From: Pisaster brevispinus
Lineage: Eukaryota; Echinodermata; Asteroidea; Forcipulatida; Asteriidae
DNA: 64,000 bases
Direction: 5' to 3'
NCBI GenBank assembly: GCA_023634235.1
Contig: JAMKCF010000001.1
Span: 3,971,140-4,035,139 of the forward strand
Every line of letters starts with the position of its first letter. Positions within the stretch are counted from its first letter, which is position 1. Shown piece by piece: positions 1 to 10,520 of the stretch. The position numbers and the translations under genes were made by a program. The notes beneath the pieces are model-generated. The model saw nothing but the letters and a program-made list of their open reading frames with translations, was not told the origin of the DNA and ran no database searches.

Positions 1-2938
1 TAACGCAAGCTTGACCTAAAACCTGGTTAAAAAATGGGACTTTGGCTTGAATTATGCGTCAGTTTAGCACAGTTTCGGGTCATGCACAGATCCCGTACAG
101 ACGCAGCAAAATTAGTTTGGCTCTCTGGTACCAAGCATTCCATTAAATTCTAACCAGGATTTCACTACAAGACAAATTGACTGGGCTATAAATACTGTAA
201 CTAACACTAACTTTATGCTCTGTATAAAGAGGAAAACCCCGCCGTGTACGCTGGAGTACCCCCGTTAGATCATGGAAGGACAATGCTCCCACGGCAGCTT
301 GCCTGAACTTTGTGTGAACTATACAGTGACTGTACAGATTACCATTCGCGTTGGCTGATGTAAAATAATGTATAACAACTTGTATACAGATAAGATATTA
401 TCCAGGTGAACTGGCATGATGCATCCGTTGTTTTGGAGCTTTTTTGAGGTATGTTGCGTGTATGTTTGTATAATTTTGTTGTAGGTAGCTCTAAGCTGAT
501 GTTGTCCCAAGTGCAAGTGTTTTTTAAGTTCAATAAAGTCTTGTGGAATGAAGTGTTCTGATTGCCGTTGTGTTTTCCTCGTGGCGTTTTGTGGCAGGTT
601 TAAAACGGACCCAATAAAATCACGCTACGATGCTACATTGTGAGGTAAGCAAACATCAACCTTTTACCTCCTGGTTAAGAGCTACCAAATATAAGTAGTA
701 TTGAAATCAAGTCGGTAATTGTTGTGCGGTCTAGTTGCAGGGACGGTACACACATCATCGATCCCAATACGCGTGTGAGTCAGTCGCAATTACCGTCTTA
801 GATAATTTGTACCAAGCTTTGTACACATGTGATTAGACTTGCTACCAAAATTGGACGGATCAGTTTAATTGGTTAAGAATCGTGAATACATGTATATTCA
901 TCACACATAAGCAAAATGAACTACCAGGTGCACACTTCATTCTTTGGGGGTTTATTATCGATAGTAACATTATATGATAATGCATTGGTCAAATTCACCT
1001 TAAAAGACAGTTAAACAATAACCTGTCATTCCAAAAAACAACAACAACAACAACAACAGAAAAGATACATTTCCACGTCTATAATGAACGGCAGGATGTG
1101 TGTTTGTAACAGGCAGCGCTGGCAGACAAATAGACACTGACTAACGACTTGTCATCAAGTCTACCAACTAAGCTATCCAGTCCTAAAATGCAGAATTTCA
1201 GTATTTGCTTAGTTAGCAGAGCACCCATCTTATTATTGGCCTTTGTTCACCAACAATTTAGAAATATTAAAGTTTTTGTACGAACGAGTTAAAAAAACAT
1301 CGCTTGGGCTCCGGCTAAGGTACCGTCAACTATTGTGTGGATCTCTAGTTGGTGCTAACAGGAGGACAGAGACCAGTCCCAAGCCGAGATTTCAAGAATG
1401 GCCTGGTATTATGGCGACGCACGGTATAACGAGTCCATTACATGCTTGTAGCTGTTATTTATTTAGTTATAGAATGGCATTTTCTTGTCGCAACATTGAC
1501 GACACTTTAGGGGAAGCCCCCCGTCAATGCTAAGCAAAGTAGGTCCATTGTTCAATTGTTCCGTATATAGCATTTACCCCCAGACAGTGTTTTCTTTTTT
1601 CGGTTCTGGGGAAGTAAAACAAAAACACTGCTGGTACTATTCAGCACTGAAATATTCCAGAAGTACAAAAGACCAATTTACCAATGTGGGACTGTTCTGG
1701 GGAAAGGGGGGGGGGGTGACCCCAAATTGAGCATTTATAAAACCATAAGTACTGACTTCTTATACAGGGTTAAATATATGTTTTGCTTTCTTTGCTAATT
1801 TTTGCCGTGCCCAAAATGTATCTTACATTTTGCCAGAGTGGTCCTATAAAAAGGACGTCATGATGACATCATCACCTGTCACGTGGCGTCAACTTAAAGT
1901 TGTTTATTTAAAATATTTGAAAATGCGTATCAAATCAGCCACAAGAGACCGTAGGTTTCTGTTTAAAGGATTGGGTAGAATAAACTAGGGCTTTTTTTTA
2001 TTCAGCGTGCGTGATCTCACGTGACCTTGCTTCCATTTAAAACCGGGAGAGCCCTCGTAATTCAAAAGTTAGGAAGTTGTTTTTAACGAAGTAAAAGTGC
2101 AATGTTTAACTACTTAAAAAAATACCAATGACGTCATATTGTACAAGAGCGCCCTCTAGTGGCAGGTTGAAAACTGTTCAAATTGCAATCTGAAAAGATG
2201 TGTGTGGCGAAGTTGTTCGCTTCAAAATTGATACACACGATGACCGTCAGGCAGCCAACTTATATTTCAAGTTTTAGATTGATTACGTCATCAGGGGGTC
2301 ACGTGAAGTGACATTAAAGGTGCACTTTTTGAAGTCGTATATCTCCAAAGGTATAGGTCTGATTACATTGAAACTTGGCATGTTGTTTGATAATGTCAAG
2401 CTCTTGATAAATTCACAATGACGTCATGTTCATGTTATCATAGGATTTTAAACTCTTTTTTTTGCCCCTTTATGTCATAAATTTGTAACGGAACGAGCTT
2501 TAATCAAAATTTTATTTTAAACAGACTTGGTACGTCATAATTGTTTTGAAAACAAATGTACGTCATCATGCGGTTATCATTGGTCAGGATATATTATCTT
2601 AAACGTACAGTTTTACAAGATATATATACAATTAATTATATTTCACAAGGCATTAATTATTGTGTTATTAACTTGATTATATACACATTAAGAATTTCAT
2701 ATTCAGATGAGTATTTTGACAATATTATTGGCAAAACAGCTTGGCATTTATGCACACATGAAATGTGTCTAGTTGTTGCTGTTGATATTATTTTTGCTGC
2801 TGCTATTGATCTCATTGTTTATCTTTTAATGTGTACTAATTATTGTAATAATCAATTGTATTTATTTATTTTTATCGTTATTTTTTAGCTTTTTTTTTTT
2901 TACTATTCGTATGTTTTATTATGATTAGTATTACTAAT
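1..2938. other. Non-coding AT-rich stretch, no gene recognised
   Basis: No reading frame here has protein-like composition or plausible splice signals. There is an AATAAA at 532-537 that could be the polyadenylation signal of a plus-strand gene ending left of the window, but nothing upstream supports this. A short (CAA)n run lies near 1038-1060 and a G-run near 1707-1717. A stretch near 1155-1180 weakly resembles the 5' half of a tRNA-derived SINE on the minus strand. The AT-rich open frame at 2556-2888 has no recognisable domain. Confidence 0.5.
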
Positions 2939-2939
2939 T

Positions 2940-3545
2940 CATCTTATCACAGCATGCAAAAGAAAGATCACAGTTTCCTTTGTGCCGGTTACTCCTTGAG
3001 TCGGGGCTACGTCCGGTAGCCTGAGATCTAATAATTCTAATGTTTCCCCATAGCTTTCGGAATGGTGCCAAGTGCTCCAACCACCACGGGGACTATTTCC
3101 CTGGTCAGGTCTTAGTAATTTTTGATCTTTTCTGTCTCCTTCTTCGCGACCCTTATATGACACATCTTCTCCAGCTTATCTCTGACTACACCATCCGGAC
3201 GTCTATGTTCTATAACATGATCAGTCTGGATGTTAAAGTGACAGAGGATCTTGACCTGGTCGGTCTCTACAACTTTCTCCGGAACATGGTCGTACCATTT
3301 TGCAGTCACTTGGATACCATTATTGTTACACGTATCCCAGTGAATCACCTTGGCCAACTTGTCACGTCTACCTTTGTACTCCAGGTGGGCAATCATACTA
3401 AATTCGCTGACAATATGAAATACAGTCTCCTCCGCCTTATTACACATTCTGCACATAGGAGAGACGCGTGCTTTCTGTATAACCTTGCCTTCCTTAAATA
3501 TGGCCTTAGTGACTGGTCTTGCGCCGCAGTAACAAAGCCCTCGGT
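2940..3545 (-). mobile_element. Non-LTR retrotransposon (LINE) 3' ORF fragment, degenerate
   Basis: Read on the minus strand, this encodes the C-terminal part of a LINE polyprotein. It starts with a segment containing GLCYCGARPVTKAIFKEGKV, then a zinc-knuckle-like CRMCNKAEETVFHIVSE, then KWYDHVPEKVVETDQVKI and IQTDHVIEHRRPD. These are typical of the region after the reverse transcriptase in a LINE family found in marine invertebrates. The reading then breaks: the stretch after the D-rich VVRDKLEKMCHI motif has lost residues and shifts frame, and the last ~60 codons contain stops. No reverse transcriptase or endonuclease domain remains. It is a 5'-truncated, inactive copy. Family assignment rests on remembered motif patterns, not on a search. 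Confidence 0.75.
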
Positions 3546-4272
3546 TAATTATAATTATTTATATTACTAATTGTATTATTATACTTGGATAATTGTTTTA
3601 TTTATTTGTATTATTTTTATTTTAATGTGATTTGTATTAGTTTGAGCAGTTGCCACTCACGCCTGGATCGATCAGGCTGTGCTTAAGGACTGCATCAGCA
3701 GCAAGAGCTATTTGACAATGTAGTTGTTTGAATATAAAAAGGCGAATGATAATCATGATATCACACACATTAATAATGGAATGTGTGGATAAGGTCGGAG
3801 TGGCTAACGCAGTAAAACGTCTTCTGGTTGGGAGCATGAAGACGTGGCAAACAACTCCGAAAGCCAACACTGGTAGTCTGGGAAAGTTATTCATAAGAAG
3901 AGGTATTTTTCAAGATTAGGCCTATGTTTGGGAAGTCTACCGATTTCTGAAGGAAATTATTGTAATTAGAGCGTTGTTTTATAAAAAAAGTTGGCGACAT
4001 TAAACTGGGTTTAAAAAAGGGTCTAATTATTAAATCTAATTGTTGTTTTTTCCATGAACTTTGTTTTGCCGTATTTTGTTTTGATTTGAATTAATAATAA
4101 ACCAATTAGAATATCAGTCAGTTTCCAAAGTTTCGTGTTTTGTTTTAAGTACCATATTTAATTTGTGCCGTCTTTTGTTTGTCCCGAATTGTAAGTTTTT
4201 CATATTGATTAAACGTCCACCAGAAACAACAAGTGGAAAATAACACCACACAACCCTTGCATCAAAACACAC
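3546..4272. other. Intergenic, no gene recognised
   Basis: AT-rich sequence between the LINE remnant and the LRR-cap exon. The minus-strand gene whose first exon is at 4298-4503 should continue through here as intron, but no leucine-rich-repeat exon is visible between here and position 1. Confidence 0.5.
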
Positions 4273-4297
4273 ATTGAAGACGAAAATAAATACTTAC

Positions 4298-4503
4298 AAA
4301 ATTGCTGTGTCGTTTGGTATGCCGAATGGAAGTTCAGCCAGATTTCTATTGTTGCAGTTAACCATTAAGCGTTTACTATCGCAATGGCAAACCTCACATG
4401 CTTCATCCGCAGTCACGTCTCCGACTCTTCCGAACAGTAGTAAACAAGCAATCACGCCTAAACCAAATGGTCGAATGCCGCGCTTAATTTCACAGTGGGC
4501 CAT
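4298..4503 (-). CDS. First coding exon of a secreted or membrane leucine-rich-repeat protein (signal peptide + LRR N-terminal cap)
   Basis: Minus strand, ATG at 4503-4501, 68 codons plus 2 nt, ending at a strong donor (GTAAGTA, plus-strand 4297-4291). Residues 1-~33 look like a signal peptide: a basic start, then a hydrophobic core GLGVIACLLLFG, then a small-residue cleavage region. Residues ~34-69 fit an LRR N-terminal cap: CEVCHC, then VNC, then LAELPFGIPNDTAIL, matching the family pattern C-x2-C-x-C...V-x-C...L...P..IP..T..L. Ending in phase 2 inside an L-x-L motif is common for LRR exons. The rest of the gene is not found between here and position 1, so it lies beyond the window or the exon is an orphan. 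Which LRR receptor or matrix protein it belongs to cannot be told. It is the only intact copy of three tandem copies. Confidence 0.6.
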
Positions 4504-5126
4504 GTTAACAAAGTTAATAATAAGTCGACCCTATTTGTTGAGACTTCTCGAGTTTGTCTGCTAAATGGACTACAAACGAAATTATTATATACTGTTAAAC
4601 TGCTTTTAATTATGCCGACATGCTGTTTGTAAAATCAATTCCAACGTTGTGCGACCAGTGTTCTGATCACAATGATTGAACCTCTCTAGAATCAAGTCTA
4701 TAAGACCATAATACTGCATCAATTTGTGCTACGTCAACAACTCGCGTTCTTTTGAAACGAGACGTGTGCATTGTACAGAAAAAGCTCAATTTCAATACCC
4801 CGTTGGTCTTCTCAATGGCACATTACAAAATATCACGTTTGGCTTGAATATGGTTTTCCCCGTAAATATTACCTAATTATATCAAATGGTGAGGGAACCC
4901 CCTTCTCTTATACATTTTAATAACTTCATTGCTGAAAAATTGTAGGAAGGTGAACAAGAATTCGATTCCTGCCTAAGCCAAATATTGGTATAAGTTAGAA
5001 AATGTATTTGTTATTGTTTTGGGAAGTAAAAAGCTTAATTTTCTACAAATGTTTTATGCAGTTTTGAAGTTTAAAAAGCTCATGAATTTTGAGGGCGGTG
5101 ACGTTAAACAATCTGTTCCTTTATTT

Positions 5127-5420
5127 GGCGTGTCGTGGCCGAGCGGATAAGAGCACCAAACTCAAGCTCGGGTGTTTCTGTTCAGCAGAGTGTTGGTTCG
5201 AGTCCCGTTCGTTACACCTGTGTCCTTAAGCAAGACACTTAACCATGATGCTTCGTCCTTCGGATGGGACGTAAAACCGTTGGTCCCGTGTGTTCTGTAA
5301 TGCACGTAAAAAAAACAGTGCACTTATCAAAAAGAGAAGGGGTTCGCCCCAGTGGTCCTGGTTTGATTGGCAGCATATCGCGCCACAACACCTTGTAAAC
5401 CATTACACGGTACTTTTTGT
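5127..5420 (+). mobile_element. tRNA-Leu-derived SINE, copy 1
   Basis: The head resembles tRNA-Leu(CAA): A-box TGGCCGAGCGG, anticodon-arm region CTCAAGC, B-box GGTTCGAGTCCC. It is followed by a tRNA-unrelated body containing GACACTTAACC, CTTCGGATGGGACGTAAAAC and GGGGTTCGCCCCAGTGGTCC. There is no clean acceptor stem, and the same body occurs in two other copies, so this is a SINE and not a tRNA gene. Confidence 0.8.
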
Positions 5421-5747
5421 AATTTTCGAGCTTTTTTTGGAGGAAAAAACACCGGGAGTTTTAGGCAGTACAATGAGAAGAAACATTGATAAACAACTCG
5501 TTGTGAAAACTCCGAACCTGAAGCTTTAGGTAATGTGATTTGATGGGTTTTTTTAAGCTACAAAAAACAGTTTGAAAAGACAGCAACTGTCATGTAACTT
5601 CATAATATTCATAATCACTTAATTTACGACGGATTGGCCTTGATAATGTAATGAACCAATGAAGGGGACAATTGTTGCTCCGGAGTTAACTTTTGTTTTT
5701 GTTTACGTTTAATTGCCTTTCTTATCAAATGGTGGTTTTTCAGCTTT

Positions 5748-5842
5748 CTATCGCAATGGCAAACCTCCATTGCCTTCTCCTTAGTCACGGCTTTGTGAAC
5801 AAGCTATGGTCGAATGCCGCGTTTAAATCCACTGCAAGCCAT
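5748..5842 (-). pseudogene. Broken copy of the LRR-cap first exon (tandem unit 2)
   Basis: Minus strand, ATG at 5842. It keeps the start and the KRGIRP segment of the intact exon, then hits a stop codon directly after. Length changes follow, and homology ends at the codons corresponding to CHCD. The second half of the cap and the splice donor are missing, so it cannot make the protein. Confidence 0.65.
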
Positions 5843-6484
5843 GTTAAAAAGAAAATAATAACAAGTCAACCCATTTTGTTGAGACTTTTCGAGTTTGTCT
5901 GCTAAATGGACTACAATTGTTTTACTTTTTATTGTTCAGCTTTTTCAATTATGCGGACATGTTGTTTGTAAAATCTATTTCAACATTCTGCGACCAGTGT
6001 TCTGATCGCAATGATTAAACCTCTCTAGAATCAAGTCTATAAAGACCATAATACTGCATCAATTTGTGCTACGCAGCTCTGTCAACAACTCGCATTCTTT
6101 TCAAACGAAACGTGTGCATTGTACAGAAAAAGCTGAATTTCAATACCCCATAGGGTACCTAATGGCACATTACAAAAGATCACGTGTGGCTTGAGATCGG
6201 TTTTCCCCATAAATATTACCCAATAATTTCAAATTGTAAGGGAACCACATTCTCTCATATATTTTTAATAGCCTTCAATGCTAAACAATTGTAGGGAGGT
6301 AAACAAGATTTCAATAATTGCTTAAGCCCATTATTGGTTTTAGTGAGAAAAAAGTTGTTGTTTTTTTTTTTTGGGGGGGGGGAAGTAAAAAGCTTACGTC
6401 TACAAACGTTTTGCGAAGTTTTGAAGTTTGAAAAGCTATTAAATTTTAAGGTTTGGGACGTTGAACAGTTTTTTTTCTTAATTT

Positions 6485-6785
6485 GGCGTGTCGTGGCCGA
6501 GCGGATAAGAGCACTGGACTCAAGCTCGGGTGTTTCTGTTCAGCAGAGTGTGGGTTCGAGTCCCGGTCGTTACACTTGTTTCCTTTAAGTGAGACACTTA
6601 ACCATTATTGCTGCGTCTTTCGGATGGGACGTAAAACCGTTGGTCCCGTGTGTTCTGTAATGCATGTAAAAAAAAAACAGTGCACTTATCAAAAAGAGAA
6701 GGGGTTCGCCCCAGTGGTCCTGGTTTGATTGGCAGCATATCGCGCCACAACACCTTATAAACCATTACATGGTTCTTTGTAATTT
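6485..6785 (+). mobile_element. tRNA-Leu-derived SINE, copy 2
   Basis: Same head and body as the SINE at 5127-5420, at the same place within tandem unit 2. A-box TGGCCGAGCGG, region GGACTCAAGC, B-box GGTTCGAGTCCC. It was carried along by the tandem duplication and is not an independent insertion. Confidence 0.8.
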
Positions 6786-7093
6786 TCGATTTTTTTTTAA
6801 AGGAAAAACTGGAGTTTTGAGCAGTACCGTGAGAAGGAATACTGATAATCAACTTGTTGTGAACATGAAGCTTTAGATAAAGGTGACTTGATGTTTTTTC
6901 AGCAATACAAAATAGTTAAAAAATACATCAACTGTCATGTAACTTCATAAGATCCAAATTCACTGAATATATGACGATGTGGCCCTGATAATGTAATGAA
7001 CCAATGAAGGGGACAATTGTGTCCCGGAGGTAAATTTTGTTCTTGTTAACGTCTAATTGCCTTTCTTATCAAATGGCGATTATTTTCAGCTTA

Positions 7094-7221
7094 CCATCGC
7101 AATGGCAAACCTCCATTGCTTCCATATTGGTCACGACTCCAGCTCTTCCCATGATTAGTAAACAAGCAATCATTCCTTAGCCAAATGGTCGAATGCCGCG
7201 TTTAAATCCAAGGAAGGCCAT
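7094..7221 (-). pseudogene. Broken copy of the LRR-cap first exon (tandem unit 3)
   Basis: Minus strand, ATG at 7221. The frame reads through KRGIRPFG, like the intact exon, then a TAG. After that a recognisable GMIACLLIMGRAGVVT hydrophobic core and EVCHCD follow before homology ends. The order of defects differs from unit 2, where the stop comes two codons earlier, so decay was at least partly independent. Confidence 0.65.
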
Positions 7222-7714
7222 GTTAAAACAATTGATAATAAGTCAACCCTTTTTGTTGAGACTTCTCGCGTTTTTGTACTAAATAGACTACAAAGCAAGT
7301 TAACATATATTGTTAAACATTTTTTATTATGCGGACATTTTGTTTGTAAAATCAATTCCAACGTTCTGCTACAAGTGTTCTGATCGCAATGTTTGAACCC
7401 TTCTAGAATCAAGTCTAAAAGATCATAATACTGCATCAATTTGTGCTACGCAGCTCTGTCAAAAACTCACATTCTTTTCAAAAGAGACGTGTGCATTGTA
7501 CAGAAAAAGCTCAATTTCAATACCCCGTTGGTCTACCAATATCCCAACAAACCTTTTAACAACCTATACATCATATAATAATAAAAATAATACTGGGCTC
7601 TTATATAGCACTTTATCACACCCCCAGGGGCGTATCAAAGCGCTCAGTATTTTTTTTTCCTGCAAGGTTTGTGGAGCTACATTTTGAAGTATGAGACCAA
7701 TTCCTTTATAGCAC

Positions 7715-8012
7715 CATGTACATGTAATGGTTTACGAGGTGCTGTGGCGCAATATGCTGCCAATCAAACCAGGAACACCGGGGCGGACCGGACCCATTCT
7801 CTTTACGATAAATGCACTGGGTTATTTTACGTGCGTTTCACAACACACGGGACCAACGGCTTTACGTCCCATCCGAAGGACGAAGCAATCATGGTTAAGT
7901 ATATTGCTTGGGGACACAGGTGTCACGACCGGGACTCGAACCCACACTCTGCTGATCAGAAACACCAGAGCTTGTGTCAGGTGCTCTTATCCGCTCTGCT
8001 ACGACACGCCGA
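7715..8012 (-). mobile_element. tRNA-Leu-derived SINE, copy 3, opposite orientation
   Basis: Reverse complement of the SINE at 5127 and 6485. The head is at the right end (B-box complement GGGACTCGAACCC near 7931-7943, A-box side near 7990-8005), and the body runs left to about 7715. It lies outside the tandem array, in the opposite orientation, so it is an independent insertion. Confidence 0.8.
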
Positions 8013-8119
8013 TGAAAGGACTTAACATATTGTATAAAGGTTGCACTGACATGACCCCATTTGACTTATGTCTTCCTGTCAGAACCGGAATATGAAAGGA
8101 GCAAATAGTGCCTCGGTTT

Positions 8120-9011
8120 TTGTATAGGTTTGCAAAAAATATGAATTGCAGTTGTATCAAGTTTTCTTTGTGAAAAATAGAATTAGCTGTTGCAAACTGC
8201 TTACCAACCAAAAGGAGTGGCCTGACGTTTCAACCCTAGTGGAGTCTTTCTCGAAGGCTAAATGACAAGACTACAAACATAAACAGGTGCACGTATACAT
8301 TACTGATGTAACAAAGGCAGTCATGTGTAAATAGATAATGCAGAGGAAATACACAGAGAAAGCAGGCGGCTGAACATAAAGGAGGGTAACAAAGGGCGGG
8401 GGATAGGGGAAGGGGATGGTTTACCACAAGAGGTGGGAAACACAAAGGACAAAATCAGTGATGGGGAGATCGAGGGAGAGAAAGGTAGTTAATTGGTGAA
8501 TGAGGTAGACTATGGTGATAAGGGGAAGGCAAAGACAAACAGTTGTTAGTCATTTCCTTCTTGGATGTTCAGACCATGGGGTTGAATTGTCTGGAGACGT
8601 CTTATCCATAATGTCTCTCTACTCGGACGAACAATCTCTTTGTGGTTTCCTAGTGTCTCAATGCCCTGTAAAATCCTGTCAGAAATTGAGTGATTGGGAA
8701 GATTGAAATGATGGTCTACGGGTGTATCCAGCTTATGGGTGTTGACTGTGGATCTGTGGCCGTAGAAACGTCTCTTGAGTGTAGTTCTCGTTTCACCTAA
8801 AAATTGAACACCACAAACTTTGCAAGATAGAATAGATAGTGGTGGTGCAGGTGACATGACCCCTTGTCCTGTGGGTGGTACCACCGGTATAGCTGGTGAA
8901 GGAGTCCGATTCTCTGATGTGTTGTCTATAACAGACGATGCATTTGGAGGTGTTGGAACACCTGAAAGTTCCCTGTGGCAAAGGGGGTTGATGTTTCTGT
9001 GTATAAGACAT
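8120..9011 (-). mobile_element. Penelope-like element fragment with GIY-YIG endonuclease region
   Basis: Minus-strand reading from about 9011 gives GTFRCSNTSKCIVC, then a TG...GHVTC segment. After a frameshift near 8810 it continues CKVCGVQFLGETRTTLKRRF, a HRSTVNTH segment, VDHHFNLPNHS, RETLWIRRLQTIQPHGLN and a stop at 8546. This order is the cysteine-rich linker plus GIY-YIG nuclease (here FLGET for YVGET) of Penelope-like retroelements. The reverse transcriptase is absent. The tail (8120-8545) holds the GTTGAAACGTC / GACTCCACTAGGG segment common downstream of such ORFs. It is inactive because of the frameshift and 5' truncation. Confidence 0.75.
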
Positions 9012-9269
9012 GTTTAACCACAGGCCTTATTACAAGAAAAATGCTTGACCTCGGGGCCTTCCAATTAGCAAAAAAATTACGGCTTTGTCCGCACCAGCTC
9101 CATTGCACGCTCATTCCTTTCTTTTTCTGACTGAACAGTGACATGAGTTTTGACATTCACCTAATCGTGCAAACGTCATGATGACTTCACCAGGTGTTCA
9201 TTTACTCTAAAGCAAAGACTAATAAAAAAAACAGATAATTCTTAAACCATATAATTGATTTCTACAACC

Positions 9270-10520
9270 TATACATCATTGGAAGTGTCTTTAAAGCTGA
9301 ATAAACGCTTTGCACTTATGACCGCGTTCGACCTTGTTGCTGAAAATTTGAAGGACAACAAAACGAAATACCTATCATTTAGATCAGGTTTTAGATCGTT
9401 AATCTTGCTGAGAGATGACGCCAGTTTGACAAACTTTTGGTCAAAAAAAGTTATTGGAGCGTGACAACGCTTGTCACTTGCATCCTGAACCTTAGGAAAC
9501 CCAAATATACAAAAAGCCTACTCCACTACCGCAAAGTCAACTCCATTGATTTGGGCAAGTTTGCAAATGACGTCACAACATCTCCCCTCATTACAGCTCC
9601 AGCGGTGACGATTAACACTCTCACCGATCAGTATAACAGTGTGCTCGGTCAGCTGATCAATTCCCATGCACCTGTGCAGTATAACAGTGTGCTCGGTCAG
9701 CTGATCAATTCCCATGCACCTGTGAAGACATGCTACATTGTTGATCGGCCTGCTGTCCCGTGGTACAATGAGCGTATCACACTTGAAAAGCGTCCACGCC
9801 GCCAACTAGAAAGGAAATGGCGGAAATCCAGGCTTGTAATTGATCATGACATTTTCAAAACACAGCGTGGCGTATGTAAACGCATCTTTGCTGAAGCCAA
9901 GTCTAACTATTACCACGAGAAAATACCGGTGCATGAACCTAGAGAAGCATGTCTCCCGTGTCTGCCAAACTTCCTATATACACCTTAGACGCATTGCTAA
10001 GATCAGACGTCTACTTTCTATGAAGGCTGCAGAGCAGCTCATCCATGCGTTTATCACTTCCAGACTTGACTTCTGTAATAGTCTACTTGCTGGCCTTCCG
10101 CAGAGCACGCTGCAGCGTCTTCAATCTGTTCAGAACGCTGCAGCACGTCTCTTGACTGGAAACAAAATACATGACCACATCACTCCCATCCTCTATAATC
10201 TACATTGGCTTCCCATCAAACAACGCATCCACTTCAAAATAATCATTCTCACTTTCAAGGCACTCCAAGGTTCAGCCCCACTCTACATTCAAAACCTGTT
10301 GACTCCCCGTATACTACAAGACCAGGTCTAAGATTCACCAGCAACATGCTCCTTGTTCCCCGGTCTCGTTTAGCCAGCTACAGGGACAGGTTTTGTTTCC
10401 AGCACAGCACCCAGGCTCTGGAATTCACTTCCTGAAAACCTCAGGGAAATACACAACATCTCACTCTTTCAGCAGCAACTGAAGACACACCTGTTCACAC
10501 TTGCTTTTCCTACCACTTGA
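9270..10520 (+). mobile_element. CR1/L2-like LINE with internal deletion of the reverse transcriptase core
   Basis: The first part (to ~9940) reads FANDVTTSPLI, then a Q-L-I-N-S-H-A-P-V segment, then RPAVPWYNERI and RKWRKSRL. This is the linker after the endonuclease of CR1/L2/Rex1-type LINEs. The reading then jumps to the C-terminal end of the reverse transcriptase: RLDFCNSLLAGLPQSTLQRL, QNAAARLLTG, LHWLPIKQRIHFKI, FKALQGSAP, ending LAFPTT-stop at 10518-10520. The catalytic palm between these parts is deleted, and at least two frameshifts interrupt the 3' half. A short ATT repeat tail (10603-10620) is typical of the 3' end of this clade. It is dead, with a perfect 48-bp tandem duplication inside it. 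Confidence 0.8.
9629..9724 (+). repeat. Perfect 48-bp tandem duplication inside the LINE ORF
   Basis: Two identical 48-bp copies at 9629-9676 and 9677-9724 each encode a 16-residue segment beginning QYNSVLG and ending HAPV. The copies are identical although the LINE itself is decayed, so the duplication is recent relative to the element. Confidence 0.9.

Larger units (their letters stand above)
4370..7535. repeat. Tandem array of three ~1.35 kb units carrying the LRR-cap first exon and its upstream region
   Basis: Three direct units align at about 4370-5580, 5580-6925 and 6925-7535, the last being truncated. Shared landmarks are the exon start, the block ending in TTGTTGAGACTTCTCGAGTT just upstream of it, a block with TCTAGAATCAAGTCTA, and (units 1 and 2) a block with GGTTTTCCCC. 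A tRNA-derived SINE sits at the same position in units 1 and 2, so it predates that duplication. Units 2 and 3 share extra sequence next to the exon that unit 1 lacks, suggesting they are closest to each other. Homology between unit 1 and the others breaks inside the exon, after the codons for VCHCD. Confidence 0.8.

Noticed and set aside
2556..2888. 110-codon hydrophobic plus-strand frame
   Set aside because: The AT-rich composition explains the Ile/Tyr/Leu content. There is no start context, splice site or family match.
3040..3570. 176-codon plus-strand open frame
   Set aside because: Shadow of the LINE fragment, which reads with clear family motifs on the minus strand.
5127..8012. tRNA-Leu(CAA) genes
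   Set aside because: The tRNA-like parts lack a proper acceptor stem and are fused to a shared SINE body present in three copies.
8220..8290. Hammerhead ribozyme in the Penelope-like tail
   Set aside because: A GAAACGTC segment like the 3' half of the ribozyme core is present on the minus strand, but no CTGATGAG core is found at the expected distance.
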